From positions 404 to 64,403 of the forward strand of contig JAFDWR010000004.1 of assembly GCA_018268355.1 (NCBI GenBank): a stretch of DNA of 64,000 nt, in the 5' to 3' direction. Shown one piece after another: positions 43,204 through 51,436 of this stretch. Positions within the stretch are counted from its first letter, which is position 1, and each line of letters begins with the position of its first letter. The notes under the pieces were generated by a model. It searched no databases. It was given only the letters and a program-made list of their open reading frames with translations, and was not told the origin of the DNA. Source of the stretch: Armatimonadota bacterium. Lineage in GTDB: Bacteria; Armatimonadota; Fimbriimonadia; Fimbriimonadales; Fimbriimonadaceae. The translations under genes were made by a program, and so were the position numbers.

Positions 43204-44228
43204 TCGAGTCCGCAGAGCTTGCGGTATCGCGAAATCACGCGCTTGACGTAATTCTGCGTCTCTCGGAAGGGCGGAACGCCGCCGTACTTGCGGACGTTGC
43301 CTGGTCCTGCGTTATAGGCCGCAAGAGCGAGCACGAGCTGCCGCTCGGGACCCTTGTCGGCATAGTCCTCTAGGTGGCCGCGAATGAGTCGGACGGTGCC
43401 GTACAAGTTCTGGTAGGTGTCAAAAGCGTCGGTGAGGCCAAGCTCTTCGAGGTTCTCGGGCATGAGTTGTCCGAGGCCCATCGCGCCAGCGCGCGAAACC
43501 GTGCTCGGCTTGAAGTCGCTCTCGGTCATGAGCACCGCCATGATGAGGCGGGCGTCCACGCCGTATTTGAGGCAGTAGCCGATCACCGCGCGGGCGATGT
43601 CGTTCGCTTCCGCCGCGGAAAGGCGCGGATTGTGGTTCTTGATAAAGCTGGCGTAGAGCGGCTGGGCATCGCTCACCGGAATCGGCACCATGTGGGGCGC
43701 GTTCCGCTTGCTCGAGCCGCGCGACGACTTCGAGCTGCCTCGGCCGATCTGACCGGTGAGGGGCGAAGGAGTCGGCTTGGAGCCGCTGGACTTCGCAGCC
43801 GGCGTCGACTTTGAAGTCTTGGCCGCAGGTGCGACGTCGAGCCCCTTGACCGCGTCTTCCGGCGCTGCGCCAAGCAGGATCGCCTTCAGCGGAGCGGCAT
43901 CGTTCTCGCGGGTGGCCTTCACGATCAGTCGGGCGGCGACATCAGTTCCCTGGAGCCATGCCGCGCATTCGCTCGCATCGACAAACTCCGTTCCCCCGTC
44001 GGTGCGCTCGATCATGATCGTGAATCGCCCACCGACCTTGAGCACACCCTTCACGACGCCCTTGATCTCGAACACCTTGCTTCCGACAAAGTTTTCGAGG
44101 ACATCGCTGGGAACCGACTGCGTGATCTTGTACTGCTTGCGCATCGTCATGTACTCGGACACAGACTGTCCAAGCACCATCGTCGTCCCGGCGAACACCA
44201 GGGCCAGCGCAAACACCAACTTTCGCAT
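43200..44228 (-). CDS. Lytic transglycosylase (SLT domain)
   Basis: 342 residues. Signal peptide MRKLVFALALVFAGTTMVLG. Residues ~40-120 form a small beta domain. A Ser/Lys/Pro-rich linker (~135-178) leads to a C-terminal SLT domain with catalytic Glu236 in MTESDFKP, the GAMGLGQLMP motif and ALAAYNAGPGNV. It cleaves peptidoglycan between MurNAc and GlcNAc, in wall turnover or to pass pili or flagella through the wall. The N-terminal domain is not typical of MltC or Slt70. Confidence 0.88.
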   Translation of the reverse strand: MRKLVFALALVFAGTTMVLGQSVSEYMTMRKQYKITQSVPSDVLENFVGSKVFEIKGVVKGVLKVGGRFTIMIERTDGGTEFVDASECAAWLQGTDVAARLIVKATRENDAAPLKAILLGAAPEDAVKGLDVAPAAKTSKSTPAAKSSGSKPTPSPLTGQIGRGSSKSSRGSSKRNAPHMVPIPVSDAQPLYASFIKNHNPRLSAAEANDIARAVIGYCLKYGVDARLIMAVLMTESDFKPSTVSRAGAMGLGQLMPENLEELGLTDAFDTYQNLYGTVRLIRGHLEDYADKGPERQLVLALAAYNAGPGNVRKYGGVPPFRETQNYVKRVISRYRKLCGLD

Positions 44229-44333
44229 CTCTACTTATCTATTATTGCTGACGGGATCAACCCCGCTAGAGTTCAGTGGGAACTTTCGGCCATTCCTGTG
44301 GGTAAGGTTGCCGGATAGGACCGCAAATCCGCC

Positions 44334-45791
44334 ATGAACCGAACCGTTGCTCTTGCCCTCACCGCGCTCACCACGACTGCCTACGCCATCGCGCCCGGCC
44401 CCGCGCTTCTCTCCGTGAACCAGGCGAAGAAGGTCGCCAAGTCGGTGATCTCCGCCGATCAATGCCGAAACATTCTCACCTTCATTGCCAGTGACGCCCT
44501 CCTCGGCCGCGACACCCCCTCGCCCGGCCTTGATGCGGCCGCCGAATTTCTTGCCTATAACCTGCGCAAGTGGGGCGCGAAGCCCGGCGGCGACAATGGA
44601 TCGTTTTTCCAGAAGGTCACCCTTTATCGATCGCAGCTCGACACCAATTCAGCGGTGATCGTCGGGGGCACGACCACCCTTCGCTACGGCTCGCAGTTTG
44701 TCGTCAGCCGTGGCCAAGGCGACCTGAACGGGCCCGCCGTCTTCATCGACAACGAGGTTGGTACGACGGATGTGAAGGGCAAGATCGTCTTCATGGCCGA
44801 AAGCGTATCGCTCGCAGAGGACCGAGTGGCGGTCGACAAGGGTGCTGTCGCCGTCATCCGTGACCAGGGTGCGACCGGGGCTGACTGGACGAACTTTGCC
44901 CGCAGCTTCAACCGCCCGGTGGGTGGATTTGGGCTCACCGCGCCAAACGCCACCGCCCAAGCGCCCCGCATCCTCATGGAATCCACTGCGTTCGCTTCGA
45001 TCAAGTCTTCGCCGATGGTGCGGCTTCTCGTTGAGCGCAAGACCGAAACCGCCACGACCCAAAATGTCGTCGCCATCGTCGAAGGCTCGGATCCGAAGCT
45101 GAAGAGCGAGTACGTTGCTCTTGGTGCTCACCTCGACCACATTGGCGTTCGTTCTACCGGCGACGGCGACCGAATCTTCAACGGGGCCGACGATGATGGT
45201 TCGGGCACGACTGCGATCCTCGCGATTGCCGAAGCCGCCCTCACCGCCAAGGAACGCGCGAAGCGCTCCCTCCTTTTTGTCTGGCACTTTGGCGAAGAAA
45301 AGGGCCTCTGGGGTTCGAGCTACTTCACGAACAACCCGACCGTTCCCATCACGAGCATCGTCGCGCAGCTGAACATCGACATGTGTGGCCGAAGCCGCAT
45401 GGCCGGCGACACCAATCCGCGCAACGCGACCCTCACTGATCCGAACTCGATCTATGTGATCGGCACGACGATGATGTCGACCCGGCTCGGCGAGCTTGTT
45501 CACAAGACGAACGCCGACTTCCTCAAGGTCAACTACGACCCGCGCTACGACGACCCGAAGGACCCCAACCGCTTCTACTATCGCAGCGACCACTACAACT
45601 ATGCGCAGAAGGGAATTCCGATCTGCTTCTGGTTCGATGGCGTGCATGAGGACTACCACGGCGTGGGTGACGAGGTCTCGAAGATCGACTTCAACAAGAT
45701 CGAAAAGACGGCCCAAACCGTGTTTGTTACCGCCGTCGCCGTGGCCAACGAGCCGGTGCGTCCTCCGGTGGACAAACCGCTTCGCCCGTAA
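44334..45791 (+). CDS. Secreted M28 family zinc metallopeptidase
   Basis: 485 residues. Signal peptide (MNRTVALALTALTTTAYA). Residues ~95-240 look like an inserted PA domain. The M28 zinc-site pattern follows: GAHLDHIG (His266), FNGADDDGSG (Asp286), WHFGEEKGLWGS (Glu321/322), NIDMCGR and DYHGVGDE. It would act as an exported aminopeptidase or similar exopeptidase. No close operon partner: the next gene starts 47 nt later with its own box. Confidence 0.9.
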   Translation: MNRTVALALTALTTTAYAIAPGPALLSVNQAKKVAKSVISADQCRNILTFIASDALLGRDTPSPGLDAAAEFLAYNLRKWGAKPGGDNGSFFQKVTLYRSQLDTNSAVIVGGTTTLRYGSQFVVSRGQGDLNGPAVFIDNEVGTTDVKGKIVFMAESVSLAEDRVAVDKGAVAVIRDQGATGADWTNFARSFNRPVGGFGLTAPNATAQAPRILMESTAFASIKSSPMVRLLVERKTETATTQNVVAIVEGSDPKLKSEYVALGAHLDHIGVRSTGDGDRIFNGADDDGSGTTAILAIAEAALTAKERAKRSLLFVWHFGEEKGLWGSSYFTNNPTVPITSIVAQLNIDMCGRSRMAGDTNPRNATLTDPNSIYVIGTTMMSTRLGELVHKTNADFLKVNYDPRYDDPKDPNRFYYRSDHYNYAQKGIPICFWFDGVHEDYHGVGDEVSKIDFNKIEKTAQTVFVTAVAVANEPVRPPVDKPLRP

Positions 45792-45823
45792 GCTCACGGG
45801 GAACTGATCTAGGCTCAAACGGG

Positions 45824-45829
45824 TATCCT
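45824..45829 (+). promoter_or_regulatory. TANNNT box upstream of small membrane gene
   Basis: TATCCT ends 9 nt before ATG 45839, leaving about 3 nt of 5' UTR. The same hexamer and spacing precede the gene starting at 24546. Confidence 0.35.
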
Positions 45830-45838
45830 CTCATCGAG

Positions 45839-46096
45839 ATGGCGAAGAAACCTTCGAAACCAGCAGCTTGGAAGAACACCTTCTTCTGGCTTGCGGCATT
45901 GGGTTTTGTCATCTTCGTGATCGGCCTCATCCGTGGCGATGCGGCGATCCGAGACCCAGGCCAGAAGCGTGAGAACGGAATTGCTTTGTTCTACTTGCTG
46001 GCCGCGATTGTGATGCTCGTCAACGGGCTCATCAGTCACCGACTTACGGTGATGCAATACCAAGAAAACGAATCAAACGACCATGGTGACCTGTAG
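45839..46096 (+). CDS. Small two-helix membrane protein
   Basis: 85 residues. A basic N-terminus (MAKKPSKPAAWKN) leads into two membrane helices (~14-31 and ~47-66) joined by a charged loop. No family recognised. Its 3' end overlaps the next small gene by 14 nt, so the two are probably translated together. Confidence 0.65.
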   Translation: MAKKPSKPAAWKNTFFWLAALGFVIFVIGLIRGDAAIRDPGQKRENGIALFYLLAAIVMLVNGLISHRLTVMQYQENESNDHGDL

Positions 46097-46286
46097 CTGC
46101 GGCAAATCTATCGACAAACTCCCCAAGTGGCTTGAGGGCGTGAAGGTCGAGTTCGTGTGCAATAACTGCCCGAACCGACAGACCAAGAACATCGCCTTCC
46201 TTCAACTCGAGAACATCGTTGGCGAGAAGCCTAAGTCCGAAGAGGACGAAATGGAAGCCATCGACGAACCTGAAGAAGAGGAATAA
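46083..46286 (+). CDS. Small zinc-ribbon-like acidic protein
   Basis: 67 residues. CSCGK near the N-terminus and CNNCPNR further on give two cysteine pairs, a plausible zinc ribbon. The C-terminal 20 residues are strongly acidic (Glu-rich). Function unknown. It overlaps the small membrane-protein gene. Confidence 0.65.
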   Translation: MVTCSCGKSIDKLPKWLEGVKVEFVCNNCPNRQTKNIAFLQLENIVGEKPKSEEDEMEAIDEPEEEE

Positions 46287-46302
46287 GCTCTCACCGAAAC
46301 AT

Positions 46303-46327
46303 GCCGCCGTCAAGGTACAACGGCGGC
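46303..46327 (+). promoter_or_regulatory. Inverted repeat over serC -10 box
   Basis: GCCGCCGT (46303-46310) and ACGGCGGC (46320-46327) form a perfect 8-bp inverted repeat that ends directly before the serC ATG and encloses TACAAC (46316-46321), the likely -10 box 6 nt from the start. It could be an operator or a start-proximal hairpin. Confidence 0.45.
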
Positions 46328-47416
46328 ATGGCCCAACCTTACAACCGGATTTTCAACTTCTCCGCCGGACCGGGCGTTCTGCCGGTCGAAGTTCTTGAGC
46401 AAGCTCGAGATGAGATGATGAACTACGGCGGCTCCGGCGCGAGCGTCGCCGAGCTCAGCCACCGGTCGAAGACCTACGAAGGCATCATCCAAGGGGCTGA
46501 GGCGGACATTCGCACCCTTGCCTCGATTCCCGATAACTACAAGGTCCTCTTCCTGCAGGGCGGTGCCAGCCTCCAATTCTCGATGCTGGCGATGAACTTC
46601 CTCGGCCAGGGCCAGACCGCCGACTACATCGTCACCGGTGCCTGGGGCGAAAAGGCGGTCGAAGCCGCCCAGCTCGTTGGCAACGTGAACGTCACCTGGA
46701 ACGGCAAGTCGACCAACTTTGATCGCCTCCCGGATTCGCTGGGCGACCATTCGGGCGCAACCTACACCCACTTCACGACCAACGAGACGATCCAGGGCGT
46801 CGAATTCCAATCCGACCCCGACCTCGGCAATTCCACGATCTGCGACATGTCGAGCGACATCTTCTCGCGGCCGCTCGACGTGAGCAAGTACGCGATGATC
46901 TATGCCGGTGCCCAAAAGAACATGGGTCCCGCCGGTGCGTGCCTTGTCATCCTGCGCGACGACATGCTTGACCGGATCCCCAACGGCCTTGGACCGATGC
47001 TGGACTACCGCATCCACGCGAAGAACGGCTCGATGTATAACACGCCGCCCGCCTACACGGTCTACATGATCGGCCTCGTCATCAAGCACCTCTTGAAGAA
47101 CGGCGGCCTGCAGGGCGCGTTTGAGCGCAATGCGGCAAAGGCGAAGCTAATTTACGACGCCATCGACGGCTCGGGCGGATTCTATAAGGGCCACGCCCAG
47201 CGTGACTGCCGATCGCTCATGAACATCACATTCACCCTGCCGAGCGACGAACTCACCGACACCTTTGTGAAGGAAGCAAAGGCGGAAGGCATGATCGAGC
47301 TGAAGGGACACCGATCGGTCGGCGGCTGCCGCGCGAGCACCTACAACTCGATGCCGCACGAAGGATGTGTTGCGCTGAGCCAGTTCATGGCCCAGTTTGC
47401 CGCTCGCAACGGTTAA
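46328..47416 (+). CDS. serC: Phosphoserine aminotransferase
   Basis: 362 residues, the normal SerC length. It opens with YNRIFNFSAGPGVLPVEVLE. PLP is held at Lys197 in YAGAQKNMGPAG. The C-terminus GHRSVGGCRASTYNSMPHEG binds the phosphate of the substrate. It converts 3-phosphohydroxypyruvate to phosphoserine, and also serves PLP synthesis in organisms with the DXP-dependent route; pdxS here implies the other route. ATG 46328 gives the canonical N-terminus. Confidence 0.96.
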   Translation: MAQPYNRIFNFSAGPGVLPVEVLEQARDEMMNYGGSGASVAELSHRSKTYEGIIQGAEADIRTLASIPDNYKVLFLQGGASLQFSMLAMNFLGQGQTADYIVTGAWGEKAVEAAQLVGNVNVTWNGKSTNFDRLPDSLGDHSGATYTHFTTNETIQGVEFQSDPDLGNSTICDMSSDIFSRPLDVSKYAMIYAGAQKNMGPAGACLVILRDDMLDRIPNGLGPMLDYRIHAKNGSMYNTPPAYTVYMIGLVIKHLLKNGGLQGAFERNAAKAKLIYDAIDGSGGFYKGHAQRDCRSLMNITFTLPSDELTDTFVKEAKAEGMIELKGHRSVGGCRASTYNSMPHEGCVALSQFMAQFAARNG

Positions 47417-47419
47417 TCC

Positions 47420-48124
47420 ATGCGGGGCACGCTGCTCAATACGGCGACCATTCTCGTTGGGGCGGCGATTGGCGTGCTCGCCAAGTCGTCATTGCAGCCG
47501 GAATGGAACGCCGCGGCGATGGCGGGCCTCGGACTCGCGAGCGTGGGGATGGGGATTCGGATGTTCCTCCGAACCTCCAACCCGCTCGTCCCCGCGATGA
47601 GCATCGCGATCGGTGGGATCATCGGCGCGATGCTCGGCATCCACGGCGCGATTGATGGCCTCGCGACGACGCTCAAGGGTGCCCTTCCCGGCGACTGGGG
47701 ACGCTTCAACGAGGGGCTGATCACGTCGTTTGTCCTCTACTGCATCGGCCCAATGACGCTTCTCGGCTGCGTTCAAGATGCCCTGGAGAAGAAGATCGAG
47801 CTGCTCGCCCTCAAGAGCGCGATGGACGGCATCGCCGCGATCTTTCTCGCCGCGTCGTTTGGCCCCGCCTTGTTCGTCACCGCCTTTCTCGTCCTCATCT
47901 TCCAGGGCCTGCTGACCCTTGGCGCAAAGACCCTCGAGCCCGTGCTCCGCGACGAAAAGAGGCTCAATGAACTCACAGCGGCCGGCGGTTGTATCCTCTT
48001 AGCAACCGGAATTGGCCTCATGGGCATCAAAGACCTTCGCTCGTCGACCTATTTGCCAGCCCTCGTCCTTGCGCCGATCTTCACGGTGTGGATCGGCAGA
48101 TTGGAACGGAGACTAAGCGCATGA
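47420..48124 (+). CDS. DUF554 family membrane protein
   Basis: 234 residues with about six to seven membrane helices. The opening RGTLLNTATILVGAAIGVLA and the YCIGPMTLLGCVQD motif are characteristic of DUF554 (YdfK/YqgA-like) proteins, putative transporters of unknown substrate. It starts 3 nt after serC and overlaps the mscS start by 4 nt, forming a three-gene run. Confidence 0.85.
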   Translation: MRGTLLNTATILVGAAIGVLAKSSLQPEWNAAAMAGLGLASVGMGIRMFLRTSNPLVPAMSIAIGGIIGAMLGIHGAIDGLATTLKGALPGDWGRFNEGLITSFVLYCIGPMTLLGCVQDALEKKIELLALKSAMDGIAAIFLAASFGPALFVTAFLVLIFQGLLTLGAKTLEPVLRDEKRLNELTAAGGCILLATGIGLMGIKDLRSSTYLPALVLAPIFTVWIGRLERRLSA

Positions 48125-49143
48125 ACACCCCACAATGGCTCCAGGCGGGACTCTTGCTTGTCGCTGCGCTTGCGATTGCGACGATTGTCAGCCTTGTGGT
48201 TCGCGCGGTGCTGCGACTTCGCGAGAAGGTGGGCCTTGGCACGGTCAGCGTTCGCGCAGCCCGGATGATCCGCCGCGCCTTTGGCGTCGCGACGGTCGGT
48301 TTGGTCGTCATCTTCGGCCTCCAAGTCACCGATCTACCCCTCGACGTGGAAGCCAAGGCGGTTTTCGGAGCCGAAGTCGCCTTCCTCGTGGCGGGTGCGC
48401 TGTTGCTGCTGGGACTCTGGGAGGCAACGTGTGACCTCCTCGCGGCCCGAAGCAAGCCGAGCGAACGGGCGGAGCGGCTCCTTATCCCCGTCATCCGCAA
48501 GCTGGTCCGCGCCTGCATCCTGATTCTCGCCTTCCTCGCTACCCTCGGTCTGTTTGGCGTGAACGTGGCGGGTCTGCTCGCTGGACTCGGCATCGGCGGC
48601 CTTGTCGTCGCCCTTGCCGCGAAAGACTCAGTCGAGAATATCTTTGGTTCGGTCACGATCCTCTTCGACATGCCGTTCGCGATCGGCGACTGGGTGAAGA
48701 TCGACAAGGTCGAAGGCGTGGTCGAGGAGATCAACCTTCGCTCCACCAAGGTTCGCACCTTCGAGGATTCGATCATCACGCTTCCCAACTCGAACCTCAT
48801 CAAGGCGAGCGTCGAGAACTATGGCGCGCGCCGGTTCCGCCGCCAGCGGTTCTTCATCCGGTTCCTGCCCACGAGCACCGCGCCCCAACTCCTGGACTTC
48901 ACCGCAAAGCTCCAGGCATTCATCGAGAACGACCTCGCGAACGTGGTGCCCGACAAGACCCATGTGCGGATCAACGAAGTCACCGAGACGACGATTGGCG
49001 TTCTCGTTGTGACCTACTTTGAGACCGACCAATACGGCGTGGAGATTGAGACCCGCGAGAAGCTGCTCACCTTTGCGCTGAACCTTGCGCAAGAGCTCGA
49101 CCTGCACCTCAGCGGCGGGCCGTTCACGCCTCCACGTAGCTAA
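48121..49143 (+). CDS. mscS: Small-conductance mechanosensitive channel (MscS family)
   Basis: 340 residues. Helices at ~6-30, ~53-72, ~80-100 and a pore helix preceding the beta domain (LLAGLGIGGLVVALAAKDSV, then ENIFGSVTIL). The beta domain contains FDMPFAIGDWVKIDKVEGVVEEI and RTFEDSIITLPNSNL. It opens under membrane tension to release solutes on osmotic downshock. ATG 48121 overlaps the DUF554 stop. Its 3' end overlaps the convergent nfo gene by 20 nt. Confidence 0.9.
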   Translation: MNTPQWLQAGLLLVAALAIATIVSLVVRAVLRLREKVGLGTVSVRAARMIRRAFGVATVGLVVIFGLQVTDLPLDVEAKAVFGAEVAFLVAGALLLLGLWEATCDLLAARSKPSERAERLLIPVIRKLVRACILILAFLATLGLFGVNVAGLLAGLGIGGLVVALAAKDSVENIFGSVTILFDMPFAIGDWVKIDKVEGVVEEINLRSTKVRTFEDSIITLPNSNLIKASVENYGARRFRRQRFFIRFLPTSTAPQLLDFTAKLQAFIENDLANVVPDKTHVRINEVTETTIGVLVVTYFETDQYGVEIETREKLLTFALNLAQELDLHLSGGPFTPPRS

Positions 49144-49981
49144 ACAGCGTCTGGAGGTTCCGTGCGTGACCCACGGGGGCCTCGGGCGTTTCAAGCATGA
49201 TCGGCACGTTCACGAAGCGCGGATCATTCACCAGCCACCGGAACGCATCCGGCCCAATGAACCCCTCGCCGATGTGGTCGTGGCGGTCAACGCGCTTGCC
49301 GAACTCCTTCTTGCTGTCGTTGCAGTGGATCGCCTTGAGCCGGTCGAGGCCGACCAGCCGCTCAAATTCCGCCCACGTCGCCTCATAGGTCTCGCGGGTG
49401 CGAAGGTCATAGCCCGCGACAAAGATGTGGCAGGTGTCGAGGCAGACGCAGAGCCGCTTGTGGCCGCCGGTGAGCTCAAGGAGCCGCGCGAGGTGCTCAA
49501 AGCGGTAGTTGAGCGAGCTGCCCTGTCCGGCGGTGGTCTCCATAAGGATGCCGACCTCGTCGGGGGTCTCGGCGAGGACCTGGAGGGCGGATTCGGCGAC
49601 GATCTTCAGCCCCTCCTCTTCGCCTTGGCCCATGTGCGCGCCCATGTGGCTCACCGACCATGGGATGCCGTACTCCGCGCACCGCCGTAGTTCGCGCGAA
49701 AGCCCATCGATGGATTGAGCGCGTTTGTCCAGGTCAGGCGCGCAGAGGTTGATGAGATAGCTGTCGTGCGAGATCACGGCGTCGATCCCGGTCTCCGCCT
49801 TCGCCGCGCGGAAGTCGGCAACCATCGCCTCGGTGATCGGCTTGGCCTTCCACTGTTGGGGCGAGGACGTGAACACCTGCACCGCCGTGCAACCGATCGC
49901 CTTGCCTGACCGAATCGCATCGCCGAGCCCTTTTCCGGTGGGCATGTGCGCGCCAAGAAGGTGGCCAGGAGGAGGGTTCAC
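49124..49981 (-). CDS. nfo: Endonuclease IV
   Basis: About 285 residues, AP-endonuclease family 2 TIM barrel. The metal-ligand motifs are SHDSYLINL, SHMGAHMGQG, METTAGQGSSLNYRF, CLDTCHIFVAGYDLR and HCNDSKKEFGKRVDRHDHIGEG. It cleaves DNA 5' to abasic sites in base-excision repair. The canonical LLGAH opening means translation must begin upstream of the internal ATG; GTG 49981 fits, with TACACT ending 6 nt before it. Divergent from photolyase, another repair gene. Confidence 0.94.
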   Translation of the reverse strand: MNPPPGHLLGAHMPTGKGLGDAIRSGKAIGCTAVQVFTSSPQQWKAKPITEAMVADFRAAKAETGIDAVISHDSYLINLCAPDLDKRAQSIDGLSRELRRCAEYGIPWSVSHMGAHMGQGEEEGLKIVAESALQVLAETPDEVGILMETTAGQGSSLNYRFEHLARLLELTGGHKRLCVCLDTCHIFVAGYDLRTRETYEATWAEFERLVGLDRLKAIHCNDSKKEFGKRVDRHDHIGEGFIGPDAFRWLVNDPRFVNVPIMLETPEAPVGHARNLQTLFSYVEA

Positions 49982-49987
49982 GCGCAA

Positions 49988-49993
49988 AGTGTA
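49988..49993 (-). promoter_or_regulatory. TANNNT box abutting nfo start
   Basis: Minus-strand TACACT ends 6 nt before GTG 49981. There is no Shine-Dalgarno; this box is the best evidence for the GTG start. Confidence 0.45.
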
Positions 49994-50029
49994 CGCGATT
50001 CACCTTCGGCTTGCCCCGTAGACCCTAGG

Positions 50030-51436
50030 GTGAGCAAGCCCCTTCGCCGAGCCCTGGTCTGGATTCGCCGTGACCTTCGACTCTACGATCATGTCCCCCT
50101 CGCGCGGGCTTGTGCCGAGGCGGATGAAGTCGTCGTTGGGTTTGTTTTTGACACCACGATCCTGCGGGACCTGCAGGACAAGGACGACACCCGCGTCACC
50201 TTCATCCACGACTCGGTGATGGAGGTCGATCGCGGCCTCGCCGAGCATGGTTCGCGGCTGATGGTTCGCTATGGCGACCCGGTGGAGGAGATCCCGAAGC
50301 TTGCCGCCGAGCTTGGCGTCGATGCGGTGTTCACGGGGCGCGACTACGAGCCGTACGCAAATCATCGCGATGCCGAAGTGGCCCAGCGACTCGCGTGTCC
50401 GTTCGTGACGCTCAAGGACCACGTGATCTTTGAGGCGGGCGAGGTGCTCACCCAGGGCGGCGACCCGTTCCGCGTGTATTCACCCTATGCTCGCGCGTGG
50501 CGCACCCGATTTCGGCCTGAAGTGGACGCGGCGGAGGCAGTCGTTGACCCTGCCGCCTTTGGCAAGAACCTTGAGCCGCACGTCCAAGATTGGCCGCTTG
50601 AGAAGGTTGGGTTTGTGCGCGGCGAGCCATGGACGCCCGGTGGCGAGGCGGCGGGCCGGGAGAATCTCCGGGCCTTTGCTCGCAAGATTGGCCGATACGC
50701 CGCGAATCGTGACTTCCCGACCCGGGACGCGACCTCAGGGCTGTCGGTACACCTTCGGTTCGGCACCGTCAGTACCCGCGAGGCGTTTCGGGTCGCGCTC
50801 GCCGAGGGCGGCGACAAGTGGATGTCTGAACTAATCTGGCGCGAGTTTTATCAGGACATCCTCGCCAACCTTCCCGACGTCGTCGAGACCACCTTCAACT
50901 CCGCCTATCGTGACCTCGAATTCCCTGGTTCCGACGAGCACTACCAGGCGTGGGAAGACGGCATGACTGGCTATCCGCTCGTCGACGCTGCGATGCGATG
51001 CCTCAATCAGACGGGCTGGATGCACAACCGCCTCCGCATGGTCGTCGCGATGTTCCTCACCAAGGACCTGCTCGTCGACTACCGGCGAGGTGAGGCCCAC
51101 TTTGCCCGCAAGCTGCTCGACTTCGACCTCGCGCAGAACAACGGCGGCTGGCAGTGGTCCGCGAGCGTGGGCGCGGATGCCGCACCGTACTTCCGGGTCT
51201 TTAACCCTTACCTTCAGAGCGAGAAGTTCGACCCTGAGGGCGAGTTCATCGCCGAATGGGTGCCCGAGCTTGCCGCCTTGCCCGCCCACCAGCGGCACCG
51301 GCCCCACGAGGTGAGCCCGATGGAGCTCCTCGCGGCGGGGATCGAGCTCGGCAAGACCTATCCGTATCCGATCGTCGACCACGCGGTCCAAAAAGACCTC
51401 GCGATCAAGCTCTTCTCAGACTTGCGCGGGTCGTGA
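50030..51436 (+). CDS. phr: Deoxyribodipyrimidine photolyase
   Basis: About 468 residues. The N-terminal antenna-binding domain opens ALVWIRRDLRLYDHVPLARA. FAD-domain motifs are SGLSVHLRFGTVSTRE, WREFYQDIL, WMHNRLRMVVAMFLTKDLL, DFDLAQNNGGWQWSASVG and FRVFNP. It repairs UV-induced cyclobutane dimers using blue light. The start is GTG 50030, with TAGACC 5 nt upstream. It shares a 48-nt divergent region with nfo, and its 3' end overlaps the convergent MFS gene by 21 nt. Confidence 0.94.
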   Translation: MSKPLRRALVWIRRDLRLYDHVPLARACAEADEVVVGFVFDTTILRDLQDKDDTRVTFIHDSVMEVDRGLAEHGSRLMVRYGDPVEEIPKLAAELGVDAVFTGRDYEPYANHRDAEVAQRLACPFVTLKDHVIFEAGEVLTQGGDPFRVYSPYARAWRTRFRPEVDAAEAVVDPAAFGKNLEPHVQDWPLEKVGFVRGEPWTPGGEAAGRENLRAFARKIGRYAANRDFPTRDATSGLSVHLRFGTVSTREAFRVALAEGGDKWMSELIWREFYQDILANLPDVVETTFNSAYRDLEFPGSDEHYQAWEDGMTGYPLVDAAMRCLNQTGWMHNRLRMVVAMFLTKDLLVDYRRGEAHFARKLLDFDLAQNNGGWQWSASVGADAAPYFRVFNPYLQSEKFDPEGEFIAEWVPELAALPAHQRHRPHEVSPMELLAAGIELGKTYPYPIVDHAVQKDLAIKLFSDLRGS

